Assembly (NCBI RefSeq): GCF_003097235.1
Contig: NZ_QEQQ01000007.1
Coordinates: 62,001 to 126,000, forward strand
Direction of reading: 5' to 3'
Source: Pseudomonas sp. CC120222-01a
GTDB taxonomy: Bacteria > Pseudomonadota > Gammaproteobacteria > Pseudomonadales > Pseudomonadaceae
DNA length: 64,000 nucleotides
A model generated the notes under the pieces. It saw nothing but the letters and a program-made list of their open reading frames with translations, was not told the DNA's origin and did no database searches. Every line of letters starts with the position of its first letter. Position 1 is the first letter of the stretch. The position numbers and the translations under genes were made by a program. Positions 1-8,600 of the stretch are shown here, piece by piece.

Positions 1-298
1 CGGTGCTGGCGGCATTGGCCTTGAGCTGCGGCTCGATCGACTTGCCGCCGACGGCGATCTTGTGCGGGCCGGCAGGGGTGAAGCGGTAGCCGCTGAGCTG
101 GCCGGCGGCTACCCGCTGCGGGTTGACCTTGCCGCTGAGGGTGACGTCGATGTTGCTGTCGGACAGGTTCAGCACGCGGACGAACGCCGAGTCGGCCGGG
201 GCCACGGCGTCGTACAGGTCGGCGTTGCCTTCGGCGGCCAGGGCGGCATGGCTGGCAGCGGCCAGGGCGATAGCGGTGAACAGTGGGGCAAGCTTCAT
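1..298 (-). CDS. algF: AlgF, alginate O-acetylation protein (N-terminal part; gene runs off the window)
   Basis: This is the 5' part of the gene; the rest lies left of base 1. The ATG at 298 opens a typical Sec signal peptide (MKLAPLFTAIALAAASHAALA, cleaved near residue 21), followed by the start of a small periplasmic beta-rich domain. AlgF is a periplasmic adaptor that, with AlgI and AlgJ, passes acetyl groups towards alginate. It starts 18 bp after the stop of algJ and is preceded by GGAGA, as expected for the operon. The identification rests on operon position and the visible N-terminus; only about 99 residues can be read. Confidence 0.88.
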   Translation of the reverse strand, partial: MKLAPLFTAIALAAASHAALAAEGNADLYDAVAPADSAFVRVLNLSDSNIDVTLSGKVNPQRVAAGQLSGYRFTPAGPHKIAVGGKSIEPQLKANAAST

Positions 299-316
299 CA
301 GGTTCTCCTTGAATCG

Positions 317-1411
317 TCAGAAATGCTGGGGCGCAGCGCTGCGGCTGAGCGAGCCGGGGCGGTGGGCGAGCAGGGTGCGCAGGGGGAATTCCCAGACCAC
401 GGTCTCGATGTGTGTGTTGGCCAGCTGGTCGCTGGCCAGGAACTGGTTCATCGCCTCGAACGGGCCGCGGGCTTCCACGGCAATGCTCAGCAGGTCGCGG
501 TTGAGCGCCTCCTTGAGGAAACCGACGAAGTTCCAGTCGTCAATCTTGCTGTAGCTGGTACCGACCAGCAGCAGGCTCTGGTTTTCCTCGGCGAACAGGT
601 CGTCGGCGCCTTGTTCGGCCTTGAGGGTTTCGTACAGGGCGATCGGGTTGGGGCCGAACTGTGGCGCTAGCCGCGCATGGTCGAACTGGATGTAGTTCAT
701 CAGGTCGCCCTTGATGCTCTTCTCGCCGGCCTTGTGCGACACGTACACCTGGTCACCCAGCAATTGCGGGCGCTGGCGCGCCAGTTCGTAGGCCGACAGG
801 CGTGCGCCTTCCGGGCTCCAGTGGGTGTCGGACTTGAGGAACAGCTGCGGGCCATCGAGGTTGGCGAGGAAGGCCCCGCGCAACGGCACTACGTCCAGGT
901 GGCGGTTTTGCAGTTCGCCGACGAAGTGGTCATAGAGGCTGGTCACCCGTGGGTCGAAGGCGTGCTGGGCATGGGCCGCGTACACATCCAGCTTCATCGG
1001 CAGCGGCAGGATCACCAGCTGCTTGCCGTGTTCGGCCAGCTGCGTGCGGACCTTGGCGATCTGCTCCAGCTGGCTCGCCACGTTGGCCTTGAGGTCGTTG
1101 GGCACGCGGTATTCCTGGTTGGTGTAGAGCCAGCCATCCTTGCCCAGCACCACGCCCTTGGTGCCTTCACCGAACAGGTGGAACTGGGCATCGGCCCATA
1201 GCTCCACCGACGGGTCACGCAGGAAGAAACGCTTGTCGTAGGCCTGCTCGAACTTGCGCAGCAGCTTGCCGTCGACGAACAGGTTCCAGGTGTCGGTAGA
1301 GGTGCGGGCAAAGCTGAATACCGGCGGCAGCGAATAGACGAACATCGCCGCCAGCACCACCACGAACAGAATGCCATTAGCCTTGCTGGCTGAATTCATC
1401 ACCGGGTACAT
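317..1411 (-). CDS. algJ: AlgJ, periplasmic SGNH-type alginate O-acetyltransferase
   Basis: This 364-residue protein has one N-terminal membrane anchor/signal segment (about residues 10-30) and an SGNH-hydrolase-like periplasmic domain. The catalytic Asp-His pair is seen as D195-T-H197, and the nucleophile is probably S286 in GTSYS, matching the AlgJ/AlgX signature. AlgJ takes acetyl groups delivered by the membrane protein AlgI and works with AlgF. The ATG at 1411 is preferred over the in-frame ATG four codons later because an AGGAG lies just upstream of it. It is 9 bp downstream of algI. AlgJ retains the acetyltransferase signature, whereas AlgX, which normally completes acetylation of the polymer, is missing from this operon. 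Confidence 0.93.
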   Translation of the reverse strand: MYPVMNSASKANGILFVVVLAAMFVYSLPPVFSFARTSTDTWNLFVDGKLLRKFEQAYDKRFFLRDPSVELWADAQFHLFGEGTKGVVLGKDGWLYTNQEYRVPNDLKANVASQLEQIAKVRTQLAEHGKQLVILPLPMKLDVYAAHAQHAFDPRVTSLYDHFVGELQNRHLDVVPLRGAFLANLDGPQLFLKSDTHWSPEGARLSAYELARQRPQLLGDQVYVSHKAGEKSIKGDLMNYIQFDHARLAPQFGPNPIALYETLKAEQGADDLFAEENQSLLLVGTSYSKIDDWNFVGFLKEALNRDLLSIAVEARGPFEAMNQFLASDQLANTHIETVVWEFPLRTLLAHRPGSLSRSAAPQHF

Positions 1412-1420
1412 GGCCGTCTC

Positions 1421-2848
1421 CTAGAACTGGAAATACAGGAAGGGCGAAAACGAGTTGGCCGCCAGGCTGCTCAATGCCAGCAGGAAGCCGCCCCACAGCA
1501 GCACGCTGTGCAGCGCGCCGACATGGCGCATGAAGTAACCGTCCTTGTTGCCGGCGTAGAAACGCACGTTGTTGATCCCGGCCAGTACCAGCCAGGCCAG
1601 CGCCACCAGGGCGAAGGCCATGGCCATCTTCGAGGCGCCGAGCACGTACAGTTCCAGCGAGCCGAAGCCGTTGAGGCCGAACAGCGCCTGGTAGATGTCG
1701 ATACTGTGGCGCAGGTCCATTGTGAAGAACAGCGGCATGCTCAGCAGGATCAGCCCCCCGGTGCGCAGGTTGCGGCCCAGGTGGTAGGGCGTGGTGACCT
1801 TGGTCGCCAGGTTGAACTTGCGCTCGATCACCATGCCCACGCCGAAGAACAGGCCCCAGCAGATGAAGGCGAAGCTCGCCCCGTGCCACAGGCCCGACAG
1901 CAGCATGGTCCAGATCAGCGCCGGCAGGGCACCGGCCACGCGCTTGCGCACCAGTGGCATGTACACGTAGTCGCGCAGGAAGTGCGCCAGGGTCATGTGC
2001 CAGCGTGCCCAGAACTCGGTGATGCTCTGCGAGACATAGGGCTGGTTGAAGTTTTCCGGGAAGCGGAAGCCCATCATCAGCGCCAGGCCCAGGGCCATGT
2101 GGCTGTAACCGGCAAAGTCGAAGTACAGCTGCAGGGTCGAGATCACCAGGCCGAACCAGGCGTCGCTGAACTGCAGTGTGCCTTCGCTGACGAACAGCAC
2201 GTTGATCGGCGCCAGGCGGTCGGCGATCAGCACCTTCATGATGAAGCCGAGCATGAAGCGGCACACGCCCAGCGAGAACAGCTCCAGCGAATGGGTACGC
2301 TCGCGCAACTGCGGTGCCAGCTGGCTGTAGCGCAGGATCGGCCCGGCCACCAGGTGCGGGAACAGCGCGACGAAGGCGGCGAAGTCGATGAAGTTGCGCG
2401 TTGGCGTGGCGTCCTTGCGGTAGATGTCGACGATGTAGCTCAGGGCATGGAACACGTAGAACGAAATGCCCAGCGGCAGGAAGATGTTCTCCAGCGTCCA
2501 GGTGTTGATGCCCAGCGGCGCCAGCAGCAGGGCCAGCACCTCGGCACCGAAGTTGGCGTACTTGAAGTAGCCCAGGGTCGACAGGTTGCCGGCGATGCCA
2601 ATCCACAGCAGGCGCAGGGCCATGCGCTTGTCGCCGGCATCCAGGCGTGCCTTGATGCGCAGGCCGAACCAGTAGTTCCAGTAGGTGATGCCAACGAACA
2701 GCAGCAGAAAGTCCGGGCGCCACCAGGCATAGAAGATGTAGCTGGCGGCCACGATCACCGTCGAGCGCCACTGCGCCTTGGCCAGGAAATACACGGCCAG
2801 GAACAGCGGCAGGTAAAGGAACAGGAACACATTGGAGGCGAAGATCAT
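1421..2848 (-). CDS. algI: AlgI, MBOAT-family membrane acetyl transferase for alginate
   Basis: This 475-residue polytopic membrane protein of the MBOAT family moves acetyl groups across the inner membrane for alginate O-acetylation. The family's essential histidine is H322, in LSGLWHG. The N-terminus (MIFASNVFLFLYLPLFL) is the usual AlgI start and is preceded by AAGGAAGGG. The gene starts only 14 bp after the algE stop codon. In other pseudomonads algG, algX and algL separate algE from algI, so this junction is abnormal even though the reading frame and ribosome binding site of algI are intact. Confidence 0.95.
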   Translation of the reverse strand: MIFASNVFLFLYLPLFLAVYFLAKAQWRSTVIVAASYIFYAWWRPDFLLLFVGITYWNYWFGLRIKARLDAGDKRMALRLLWIGIAGNLSTLGYFKYANFGAEVLALLLAPLGINTWTLENIFLPLGISFYVFHALSYIVDIYRKDATPTRNFIDFAAFVALFPHLVAGPILRYSQLAPQLRERTHSLELFSLGVCRFMLGFIMKVLIADRLAPINVLFVSEGTLQFSDAWFGLVISTLQLYFDFAGYSHMALGLALMMGFRFPENFNQPYVSQSITEFWARWHMTLAHFLRDYVYMPLVRKRVAGALPALIWTMLLSGLWHGASFAFICWGLFFGVGMVIERKFNLATKVTTPYHLGRNLRTGGLILLSMPLFFTMDLRHSIDIYQALFGLNGFGSLELYVLGASKMAMAFALVALAWLVLAGINNVRFYAGNKDGYFMRHVGALHSVLLWGGFLLALSSLAANSFSPFLYFQF

Positions 2849-2862
2849 GGCACGGCCCTTCC

Positions 2863-4317
2863 TTAGTAACTGATCACCACGCCGACGCTCAGCTGGTAGT
2901 CATCGCCGGTTTCCAATGCACTGCCGGCATTGAGATAACTGGCGCTGACCAGCGCGTTGACGTCCAGGTGCTTGCCATCGATAGCCACCGGAAACATCTT
3001 CCAGTAGTAGTTGAGGTCGATCATCTGCCCGACATTGCGCCCGTTGCCGTTGGTGCCCTGGGTGATGGCGCGGTTGCGTGCCGAACGTTGGTCGCCATTC
3101 ATGCGGATCGGCAGGGTGCCGTCGGCATCGCGAAGGTCGAGCTGGGTCACCCGCAGGTCCAGCGCGCTGCGCGGGGTGGGGCGGGTCTCCACGGCAAAGC
3201 CGTAGTAGCTCAGGTTGCGCAGGTCGAGGGCGACGAACGAGCTGGTCAGGCGGGTGCTGTAGAAGCCGGTGCGGGTGATGCGGTCGGACTGGATGGCGTT
3301 GAGGCGGAAGCCGTCGTTCTCGTCGCTGGGCTTGTCGGTCAGGCCGCCGCGCAGCGCCACGCGCGGGGTCCACGCCAGCTCGTCGAAGCGCTTGCCGACT
3401 TCGCCCAGCACCGCCCAGCCCTTGCTGCTGTGACCGGTGGTGGTGACGCCGTTGCCGTCGGTGTTGTCCATCTTGCCGTCCAGCGCCGCCAGTTCCAGGT
3501 GGTAGTCGCTGAGCACCGGGTAGGCGAGGTTGTCGCCCTTGAAGAACAGCCCGTAGCGCATGCCCTTGAAGTCGTAGCGGTCGTCGGCGTCGTGGCCGCT
3601 GTGGTCGTTCTCGTGCATCAGGCGCACACCGACCTGGTTGTTCTGGCTCCAGCGGTAGGCGTACTGGCCCATCAGGTAGGTGGTGCGCTCCTCGCTGTCG
3701 GCCAGGCGGTTGACGTCGGTGTTGTAGTTGTGGAACTTCTGGCCGACGGCGAAGAACGCCTCGCTGAAGGTGTCCTGGTAGTTGAAGCGCAGCGACTCGA
3801 GGCTGTCGTCCCACCAGATGCCGTAGTCGTCATAGAAGCGCTGGCGGCCGAACGAGGCAGAGAAACGCGGGTCGTCGCCGATCAGGTTGCGCTTGACGTA
3901 CAGCTCGCGCAGTTCGGCGTACCAGCCCTCGGGCTGCTCGCGCTCGTTGGCGTTGGACGCTTCGTTGGTGAGGTTGCTCGACTGGCTGGAGTCGTAGTTC
4001 AACCACAGGCGGCCGTAGACCATCCATTTGGCCCAGCGCTTTTCCGGCGAGTACCAGGCGAACGATGGCTCGTAACGCAGGCTGTAGAACATCTCGCGGT
4101 CGCTGCCGACCTGGGAGTCTTGCGGGCCGTAGCCGGTCTGCACGGTGAGCTTGTTGAACACTTCCGAGGTGATGACCGGCTCGCTGCCATCCAGCGCGGC
4201 GACGCGCACCGGTTCGTTGCTGTCGGCTTCGGGGCCGGTGATTTCTTCTGCGGCGAAGGCCGCTGGCAACGGTGCCAGGGCCAGCAGGGCGCCGAACAGG
4301 GGGTGATGCGCTTTCAC
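2863..4317 (-). CDS. algE: AlgE, outer-membrane alginate export porin
   Basis: This 484-residue protein (P. aeruginosa AlgE is about 490) has a signal peptide of about 22 residues ending in AFA. The body is rich in alternating aromatic/polar beta strands and ends in a C-terminal aromatic strand (VGVVISY), as in outer-membrane beta-barrels. AlgE forms the anion-selective pore through which alginate leaves the cell. Translation starts at a GTG (4317) that overlaps the algK stop codon by 4 bases (GTGA), so the two genes are probably translationally coupled. It is followed immediately by algI instead of algG. Confidence 0.93.
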   Translation of the reverse strand: MKAHHPLFGALLALAPLPAAFAAEEITGPEADSNEPVRVAALDGSEPVITSEVFNKLTVQTGYGPQDSQVGSDREMFYSLRYEPSFAWYSPEKRWAKWMVYGRLWLNYDSSQSSNLTNEASNANEREQPEGWYAELRELYVKRNLIGDDPRFSASFGRQRFYDDYGIWWDDSLESLRFNYQDTFSEAFFAVGQKFHNYNTDVNRLADSEERTTYLMGQYAYRWSQNNQVGVRLMHENDHSGHDADDRYDFKGMRYGLFFKGDNLAYPVLSDYHLELAALDGKMDNTDGNGVTTTGHSSKGWAVLGEVGKRFDELAWTPRVALRGGLTDKPSDENDGFRLNAIQSDRITRTGFYSTRLTSSFVALDLRNLSYYGFAVETRPTPRSALDLRVTQLDLRDADGTLPIRMNGDQRSARNRAITQGTNGNGRNVGQMIDLNYYWKMFPVAIDGKHLDVNALVSASYLNAGSALETGDDYQLSVGVVISY

Positions 4318-5765
4318 AGGGTGGCCTCCTTGAACAGCCCGTTGCGAGCGGCCAGGGCACGCTCGATGTCATCCTTTGGCAGGGTCTTTTCCAGGCGCCT
4401 GATCAGGCTGCGCGCGCTGCGTTCACCCAGGTCGAGGGCGACGCGGGCGTAGGTATAGGCCTTGACCGGGTCGTGGCACAGGGCACGGCCGTAGGCGTGC
4501 AGGGTGGCCATGCGGTACCAGGCGGCAGTGTTGCCCTTGTCGGCTTCGGCCTGGAACAGCGCCAGGGCCTTCTCTTGGTCGGGCTGGTCCTCGACGCCTT
4601 TGCTGTAGTACTCGCCCAGCAGCAGGCCGGCACCGGGGTAGCCGTTGGCACGCAGCTCGTCGATCAGGGCGCGGGCCTTGTCCGGGTCCAGGGTCAGCCA
4701 GTTGTTGACCATGTAGAACTGCGCCTGCAGGGCCTTGGCCCGGGTCGGTTCGCGCTCGCGCACCTGGTCGATCAGCGCCTGGGTTTCCTCGGCGTTGTGT
4801 TCGGTCGGGTTGGAGATCATGTAGTTGGCCTTGGACACCATGGCCGGCACGAAGCCACGGGCCACGGCCACATCGCGCCAGCGCTGGACCCGGGCGGTGG
4901 CCAGGTTCAGCGCGTCGTCCTGGGCCTTTTCGCGGGGCAGTTGTTCCGGGGTGGGCGGCAGCTTCTCGGCAGCGGGTGCAGTGGCCTGGCTCTCGTAGCG
5001 GTCGGCGTCCTGTTCGGCGCGCTGCACGCTGGTGATGCTGTCGAGCAGCGCGGCGACGCGGTGGATGATCTCCACCGGCAACTGCTCGCGCTCAGGTTCG
5101 AGCTGGTCGGCGAAGGGCGGGAACAGGCGGTCCTGCTGCTCGCCGAGGAACGCGTAGTAGCGGTCCAGGGCGCGCACGTCCACGCGCACCGCCTGGCGAT
5201 ACCAGCGCTCGGCGCTGGCGCGGTCGCCCTGGCGCTCGGCGAGCACGGCGTGGTACAGCTCGGGGCGGCAATTGAGCAGGCAGGCCTGCTCGTACAGCGC
5301 CAGCAGCTGGGCGGCCTGGGCGGTGTCGACCAGCTCCGGGTAAGTCAGGAACACTTCCAGCGTGGTGCTGGTGTTGCGCGGGTCGAGGTTGGCCGGGTAG
5401 CGCGTCAGGGCCTGCGCCATCCACGGTCGCTGCGCCTCGCGCAGGCTCGGCGTGCGGTCGATCAGGCGGGCCAGCGAGGCCAGTGCCGGAACCATGCCAT
5501 GGCCGTCGGCAAAGGCCTTCTGGTACAGCGCCACCACTTCCGCGCGGCTGGCGTCTTCGCGCCCGGCCAGCACATCGCCAAGCAGCAGGGTACTGGCCAG
5601 GTCGCCACGGGCAGCCAGTTCGCGCAGGTCGGTGGTGACCTCGGCCGACGGGTCCTTGTACAGCGCGTAGCGGATCTGCTCCAGGCTCTGCCCGGCACTG
5701 GCCGTGCTGGCGCAGGCCAGGGCCAGGCCGGCCAGCAGCAGACGGGGAGGCATATTGGCGGTCAT
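4314..5765 (-). CDS. algK: AlgK, outer-membrane TPR/Sel1 lipoprotein of the alginate secretion complex
   Basis: This 483-residue protein begins with a lipoprotein signal; the lipobox is LALAC, with the lipidated Cys near residue 18. The mature part consists of repeated helical Sel1/TPR-like units, for example the A-x-x-x-LG-x-x-Y motif near residue 400. AlgK is the outer-membrane lipoprotein that scaffolds the periplasmic alginate complex and helps place AlgE. Its known partners AlgX and AlgG are not encoded here. The ATG at 5765 follows the alg44 stop by 21 bp, and the stop overlaps the algE start. Confidence 0.92.
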   Translation of the reverse strand: MTANMPPRLLLAGLALACASTASAGQSLEQIRYALYKDPSAEVTTDLRELAARGDLASTLLLGDVLAGREDASRAEVVALYQKAFADGHGMVPALASLARLIDRTPSLREAQRPWMAQALTRYPANLDPRNTSTTLEVFLTYPELVDTAQAAQLLALYEQACLLNCRPELYHAVLAERQGDRASAERWYRQAVRVDVRALDRYYAFLGEQQDRLFPPFADQLEPEREQLPVEIIHRVAALLDSITSVQRAEQDADRYESQATAPAAEKLPPTPEQLPREKAQDDALNLATARVQRWRDVAVARGFVPAMVSKANYMISNPTEHNAEETQALIDQVREREPTRAKALQAQFYMVNNWLTLDPDKARALIDELRANGYPGAGLLLGEYYSKGVEDQPDQEKALALFQAEADKGNTAAWYRMATLHAYGRALCHDPVKAYTYARVALDLGERSARSLIRRLEKTLPKDDIERALAARNGLFKEATL

Positions 5766-5786
5766 GGCGTTATCGTCCTCGGCCTT

Positions 5787-6950
5787 TTAGCGCGCTGCGC
5801 CGAACGGCAGGCCCATGAACAGGTCGACCGCGACAGCTTTCTGGTAGGCCGCAGCCGGGAGCGGGCTGTCAGGCTGGATGGTCAGTGCCAGGTTGCGGTT
5901 GACCTCGTCGACGCGTGCGTCGACCACTTTGCCGCTGTAGTGCTGGTCGAGGCCGAACACCTGCATGTCCACCGACTTCACCCGGTCGACATCGGCGAGC
6001 TTGTCGAACGGCACGTTGGCGCGCACGAACAGGCCCTGGTCCTTGGGCAGCAGGTGCATCAGCGGGGCTTCCTTGTAGCCGTAGCCGTCCAGGCGCTGGC
6101 TGGGGTAGTAGACCGTGCAGTCGCACGGGCTGTTGATCACCGTCTCGATGGTGGCGCGGCCGAGCAGGGTCTGCAGGTCGCCCGGCGACAGGTCGGCGAC
6201 CGCTTTCATGTCGGCCGGGCTGGTGAAGCTGGTGGCCAACTGCGTGGAGATGCTGGCCAGCGGCTGGCCGGCCTGCACTTCGGTGGCACCAGCGGGCAGC
6301 AGGTATTTCACATAGCCGTTGTCGGGCATGCTGATGACCTGGGCGTTGGTCGCCACCTGGGCCTGCAGCGCCGGGATGCGGAAGAACAGCAGGTAACCCT
6401 TGTAGCCGACGAAGGCCAGCGCAGCGACGCCGGCGGCGGTGTACAGCAAGGTGCCGGTCAGGGCCTTGAGACGGGCACCCGGGGTGCGTGCGCTGGCGAA
6501 CTTGTGCTTGCGTTCCTTGATGTAGTTCTCGCGCTGCATGACATTGAACAGGCCATTGATGTCAGCGATTTCGCCGGACATATAGGCGCTGATCAGGTAG
6601 CGCAGGATGTCGCGCTTCTGTGCATCGAGTTCGACGAACTGCGCGCCCACTTCGCTGCCGCGCTGGGAGACGATGCGGATCTTGCTGTCGATGTTCAGGT
6701 CGACCTGGTTCAGGCGCAGGCGGATCGAGGCGTCGTACAGCGTGCCGACTTTCAGCGGCGCGTCGTGGGTCAGGCCCAGGCCGCCCAAGGAAATGTCCTG
6801 CAGGGCCACTTCGAACGGCGCCTGCCCGGCACTGGCCAGGCGCACTCGCGCGTTCATCCGGGTGCGCACGTACTGGCGCTCGTCGACCGCCTCATGGACG
6901 ATGTTGGCCGCTGTCTTGCCCGGGGCCGCGGGAATGTTCGTGGTACTCAT
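5787..6950 (-). CDS. alg44: Alg44, c-di-GMP-binding PilZ subunit of alginate polymerase
   Basis: This 387-residue protein is the usual Alg44 size. The N-terminal cytoplasmic PilZ domain has its RxxxR (R25-x3-R29) and D52-x-S54-x-x-G c-di-GMP-binding motifs. One membrane segment follows (about residues 160-180), then a periplasmic HlyD-like/membrane-fusion domain. Alg44 activates the glycosyltransferase Alg8 when c-di-GMP is bound. The frame stays open upstream to about 7358, but the ATG at 6950 (MSTTNIPAAPG) is the correct start: upstream translation only reads alg8 out of frame, and AAGGA lies just ahead. It lies 32 bp downstream of alg8. Confidence 0.93.
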   Translation of the reverse strand: MSTTNIPAAPGKTAANIVHEAVDERQYVRTRMNARVRLASAGQAPFEVALQDISLGGLGLTHDAPLKVGTLYDASIRLRLNQVDLNIDSKIRIVSQRGSEVGAQFVELDAQKRDILRYLISAYMSGEIADINGLFNVMQRENYIKERKHKFASARTPGARLKALTGTLLYTAAGVAALAFVGYKGYLLFFRIPALQAQVATNAQVISMPDNGYVKYLLPAGATEVQAGQPLASISTQLATSFTSPADMKAVADLSPGDLQTLLGRATIETVINSPCDCTVYYPSQRLDGYGYKEAPLMHLLPKDQGLFVRANVPFDKLADVDRVKSVDMQVFGLDQHYSGKVVDARVDEVNRNLALTIQPDSPLPAAAYQKAVAVDLFMGLPFGAAR

Positions 6951-6982
6951 GTGCAGGCGCCTTTCCTTAACGTTGCGGGTTC

Positions 6983-8509
6983 TTAATGAGAGACTTCTAA
7001 AAGAACGGTGATGACCCCGAAGAAGATCGCGATCGACGAGCACAGCATCGCCTTCGAGGACCAGCGGTTGAGGCTGGCGTCGAAGTCGACGCTGCCAGTG
7101 GCCAGGGTGGTCTTCTGCCGCGTCCAGCTTTGCTGGTCCATGTGGAACATCGCGTAGACCTTCATCAGCGAACCGACGATCTGGTTGTAATAAAGAACGA
7201 AGGGGTACATCGGGCTGACCGGGTGGCCGGCGAAGACGAACAGCACGGTCACCAGGCTGCGCGAGATCAGCACCCAGAACAGGTACACCAGCAGGTACTG
7301 GATACCGAACACCAGGCCGGCCACCACCGAGGCGGTCAGGCCCATCAGGCAGGTCCACATCGATACGCGCTGGTCGAGCAGCACGTACAGGGTGAACAGC
7401 CCCAGTCGGGCGCGGCCAAGCAGGGCGGTGGCGCGGAAGTTCTGCCGCAGCGAGTTGCCGTACCAGCGGAACATCAGCTGGCGGGTGGCAACCAGGAAGC
7501 TGTCGCTGGGCGGGTGCTCGACGGTCAGGGTGTGGCTGTCGGGCACGTAGTAGGTGTTCCAGCCGGCGCGCATCAGGCTCAGCCAGCTCGACTTGTCGTC
7601 ACCGGTGAGGAACTGGAAGCGGCCCAGGCGCCAGTGTTCGAGGAAGTCGGCTTCGACGTCGCGGATGAACTCGGGGTCGGTCATCACTTCGGCGCGGAAG
7701 AACGACAGCCGCCCGGTCAGGGTCAGCACCCGGTGCGACAGGGCCATCGAGCACATGTTGATGTGGCGCTGGACGAAACGCATCGAGTGCCACTGGCGCA
7801 TCCAGCGGCTGCCTTCAACTTCGCAGAATTCGTTGGTGGTCAGGCCGCCCACGTCCGGCAGCACGGCGAACAGCTTGACCGCACGTTCGACACAACCGGG
7901 CAGCATCATGGTGTCGCCGTCCACCACTCCGACCACCGCGTCATTCAGCGGCATCTGCCGCGACAGCGCACGGAAGGCATGGGCCAGGCCGTCGCGCTTG
8001 CCGGTGCCACGGGCGCGAACGATCACCAGCTTGATGTCGTCGCGGTCCTTGACCTCGTTGCGCATGATCTCCTTGATGAAAGTCTCGTCGCCTTTTTCGA
8101 CGATCGAGGCGATCACCGTGCACGGCACGTTCAGTCGTTGCACTTCCTGGAATACCGACTGGTAGACCTTGAAGGTGGTCGTGGTGGGGATGCGGAAGCT
8201 GGTCACCACCATGAACATGTGCGAGGGCAGTGCGGCATCGCCCAGGCGCTCGACCTGTCGGCGCAGGCGCGGGAACTTCCAGTGCAGGAAGTACATGCCG
8301 CGCAGGTAGTGGACGATGGCGTTGCCGTAGCGCCACATGCCCAGCGTGCCGATGATGAAGATGAACAGGTGGTGGTTCGGGTCCAGGTACTGCGGCGCGA
8401 CCATCTCCGAGGCCAGCGCGATCAGCCCGGCGAGGCACGCCCAGCCGAAGAAGCTGGCGGCTGCGCGCAGGTAGCCGGGTGCCACGAAGGGTGGTTGCTG
8501 TCGATCCAT
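6983..8509 (-). CDS. alg8: Alg8, alginate polymerase (family 2 glycosyltransferase)
   Basis: This inner-membrane processive GT2 glycosyltransferase of 508 residues polymerises GDP-mannuronate into polymannuronate. Visible catalytic motifs are VVDGDTMM (the DxD-type element), FLTGDDKSSW, and the Q-x-x-x-RW motif in RQLMFRW, flanked by N- and C-terminal membrane segments. The ATG at 8509 (MDRQQPPFV) is chosen over an earlier in-frame start at 8548 because AAGGCG lies 4 bp before it. The gap to algD is 91 bp. Activity requires Alg44, which follows. Confidence 0.93.
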   Translation of the reverse strand: MDRQQPPFVAPGYLRAAASFFGWACLAGLIALASEMVAPQYLDPNHHLFIFIIGTLGMWRYGNAIVHYLRGMYFLHWKFPRLRRQVERLGDAALPSHMFMVVTSFRIPTTTTFKVYQSVFQEVQRLNVPCTVIASIVEKGDETFIKEIMRNEVKDRDDIKLVIVRARGTGKRDGLAHAFRALSRQMPLNDAVVGVVDGDTMMLPGCVERAVKLFAVLPDVGGLTTNEFCEVEGSRWMRQWHSMRFVQRHINMCSMALSHRVLTLTGRLSFFRAEVMTDPEFIRDVEADFLEHWRLGRFQFLTGDDKSSWLSLMRAGWNTYYVPDSHTLTVEHPPSDSFLVATRQLMFRWYGNSLRQNFRATALLGRARLGLFTLYVLLDQRVSMWTCLMGLTASVVAGLVFGIQYLLVYLFWVLISRSLVTVLFVFAGHPVSPMYPFVLYYNQIVGSLMKVYAMFHMDQQSWTRQKTTLATGSVDFDASLNRWSSKAMLCSSIAIFFGVITVLLEVSH

Positions 8510-8600
8510 GTCGCCTTGACTCCTGTTTTTGCGGTGCCCGCGCGCCACCCCGCCCAGGCGTGAGCCTGAGGCAGGTGGAGCGCGGTGGGTGCCGGCTCGG

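Noticed and set aside
1508..6986. Very long plus-strand open frames opposite the alginate genes (1508-2866, 2968-4452, 4272-6986)
   Set aside because: They are GC-driven mirror frames of algI, algE and algK/alg44. They lack domains and ribosome binding sites, and their composition is rich in Ala, Gly, Gln, His and Val.
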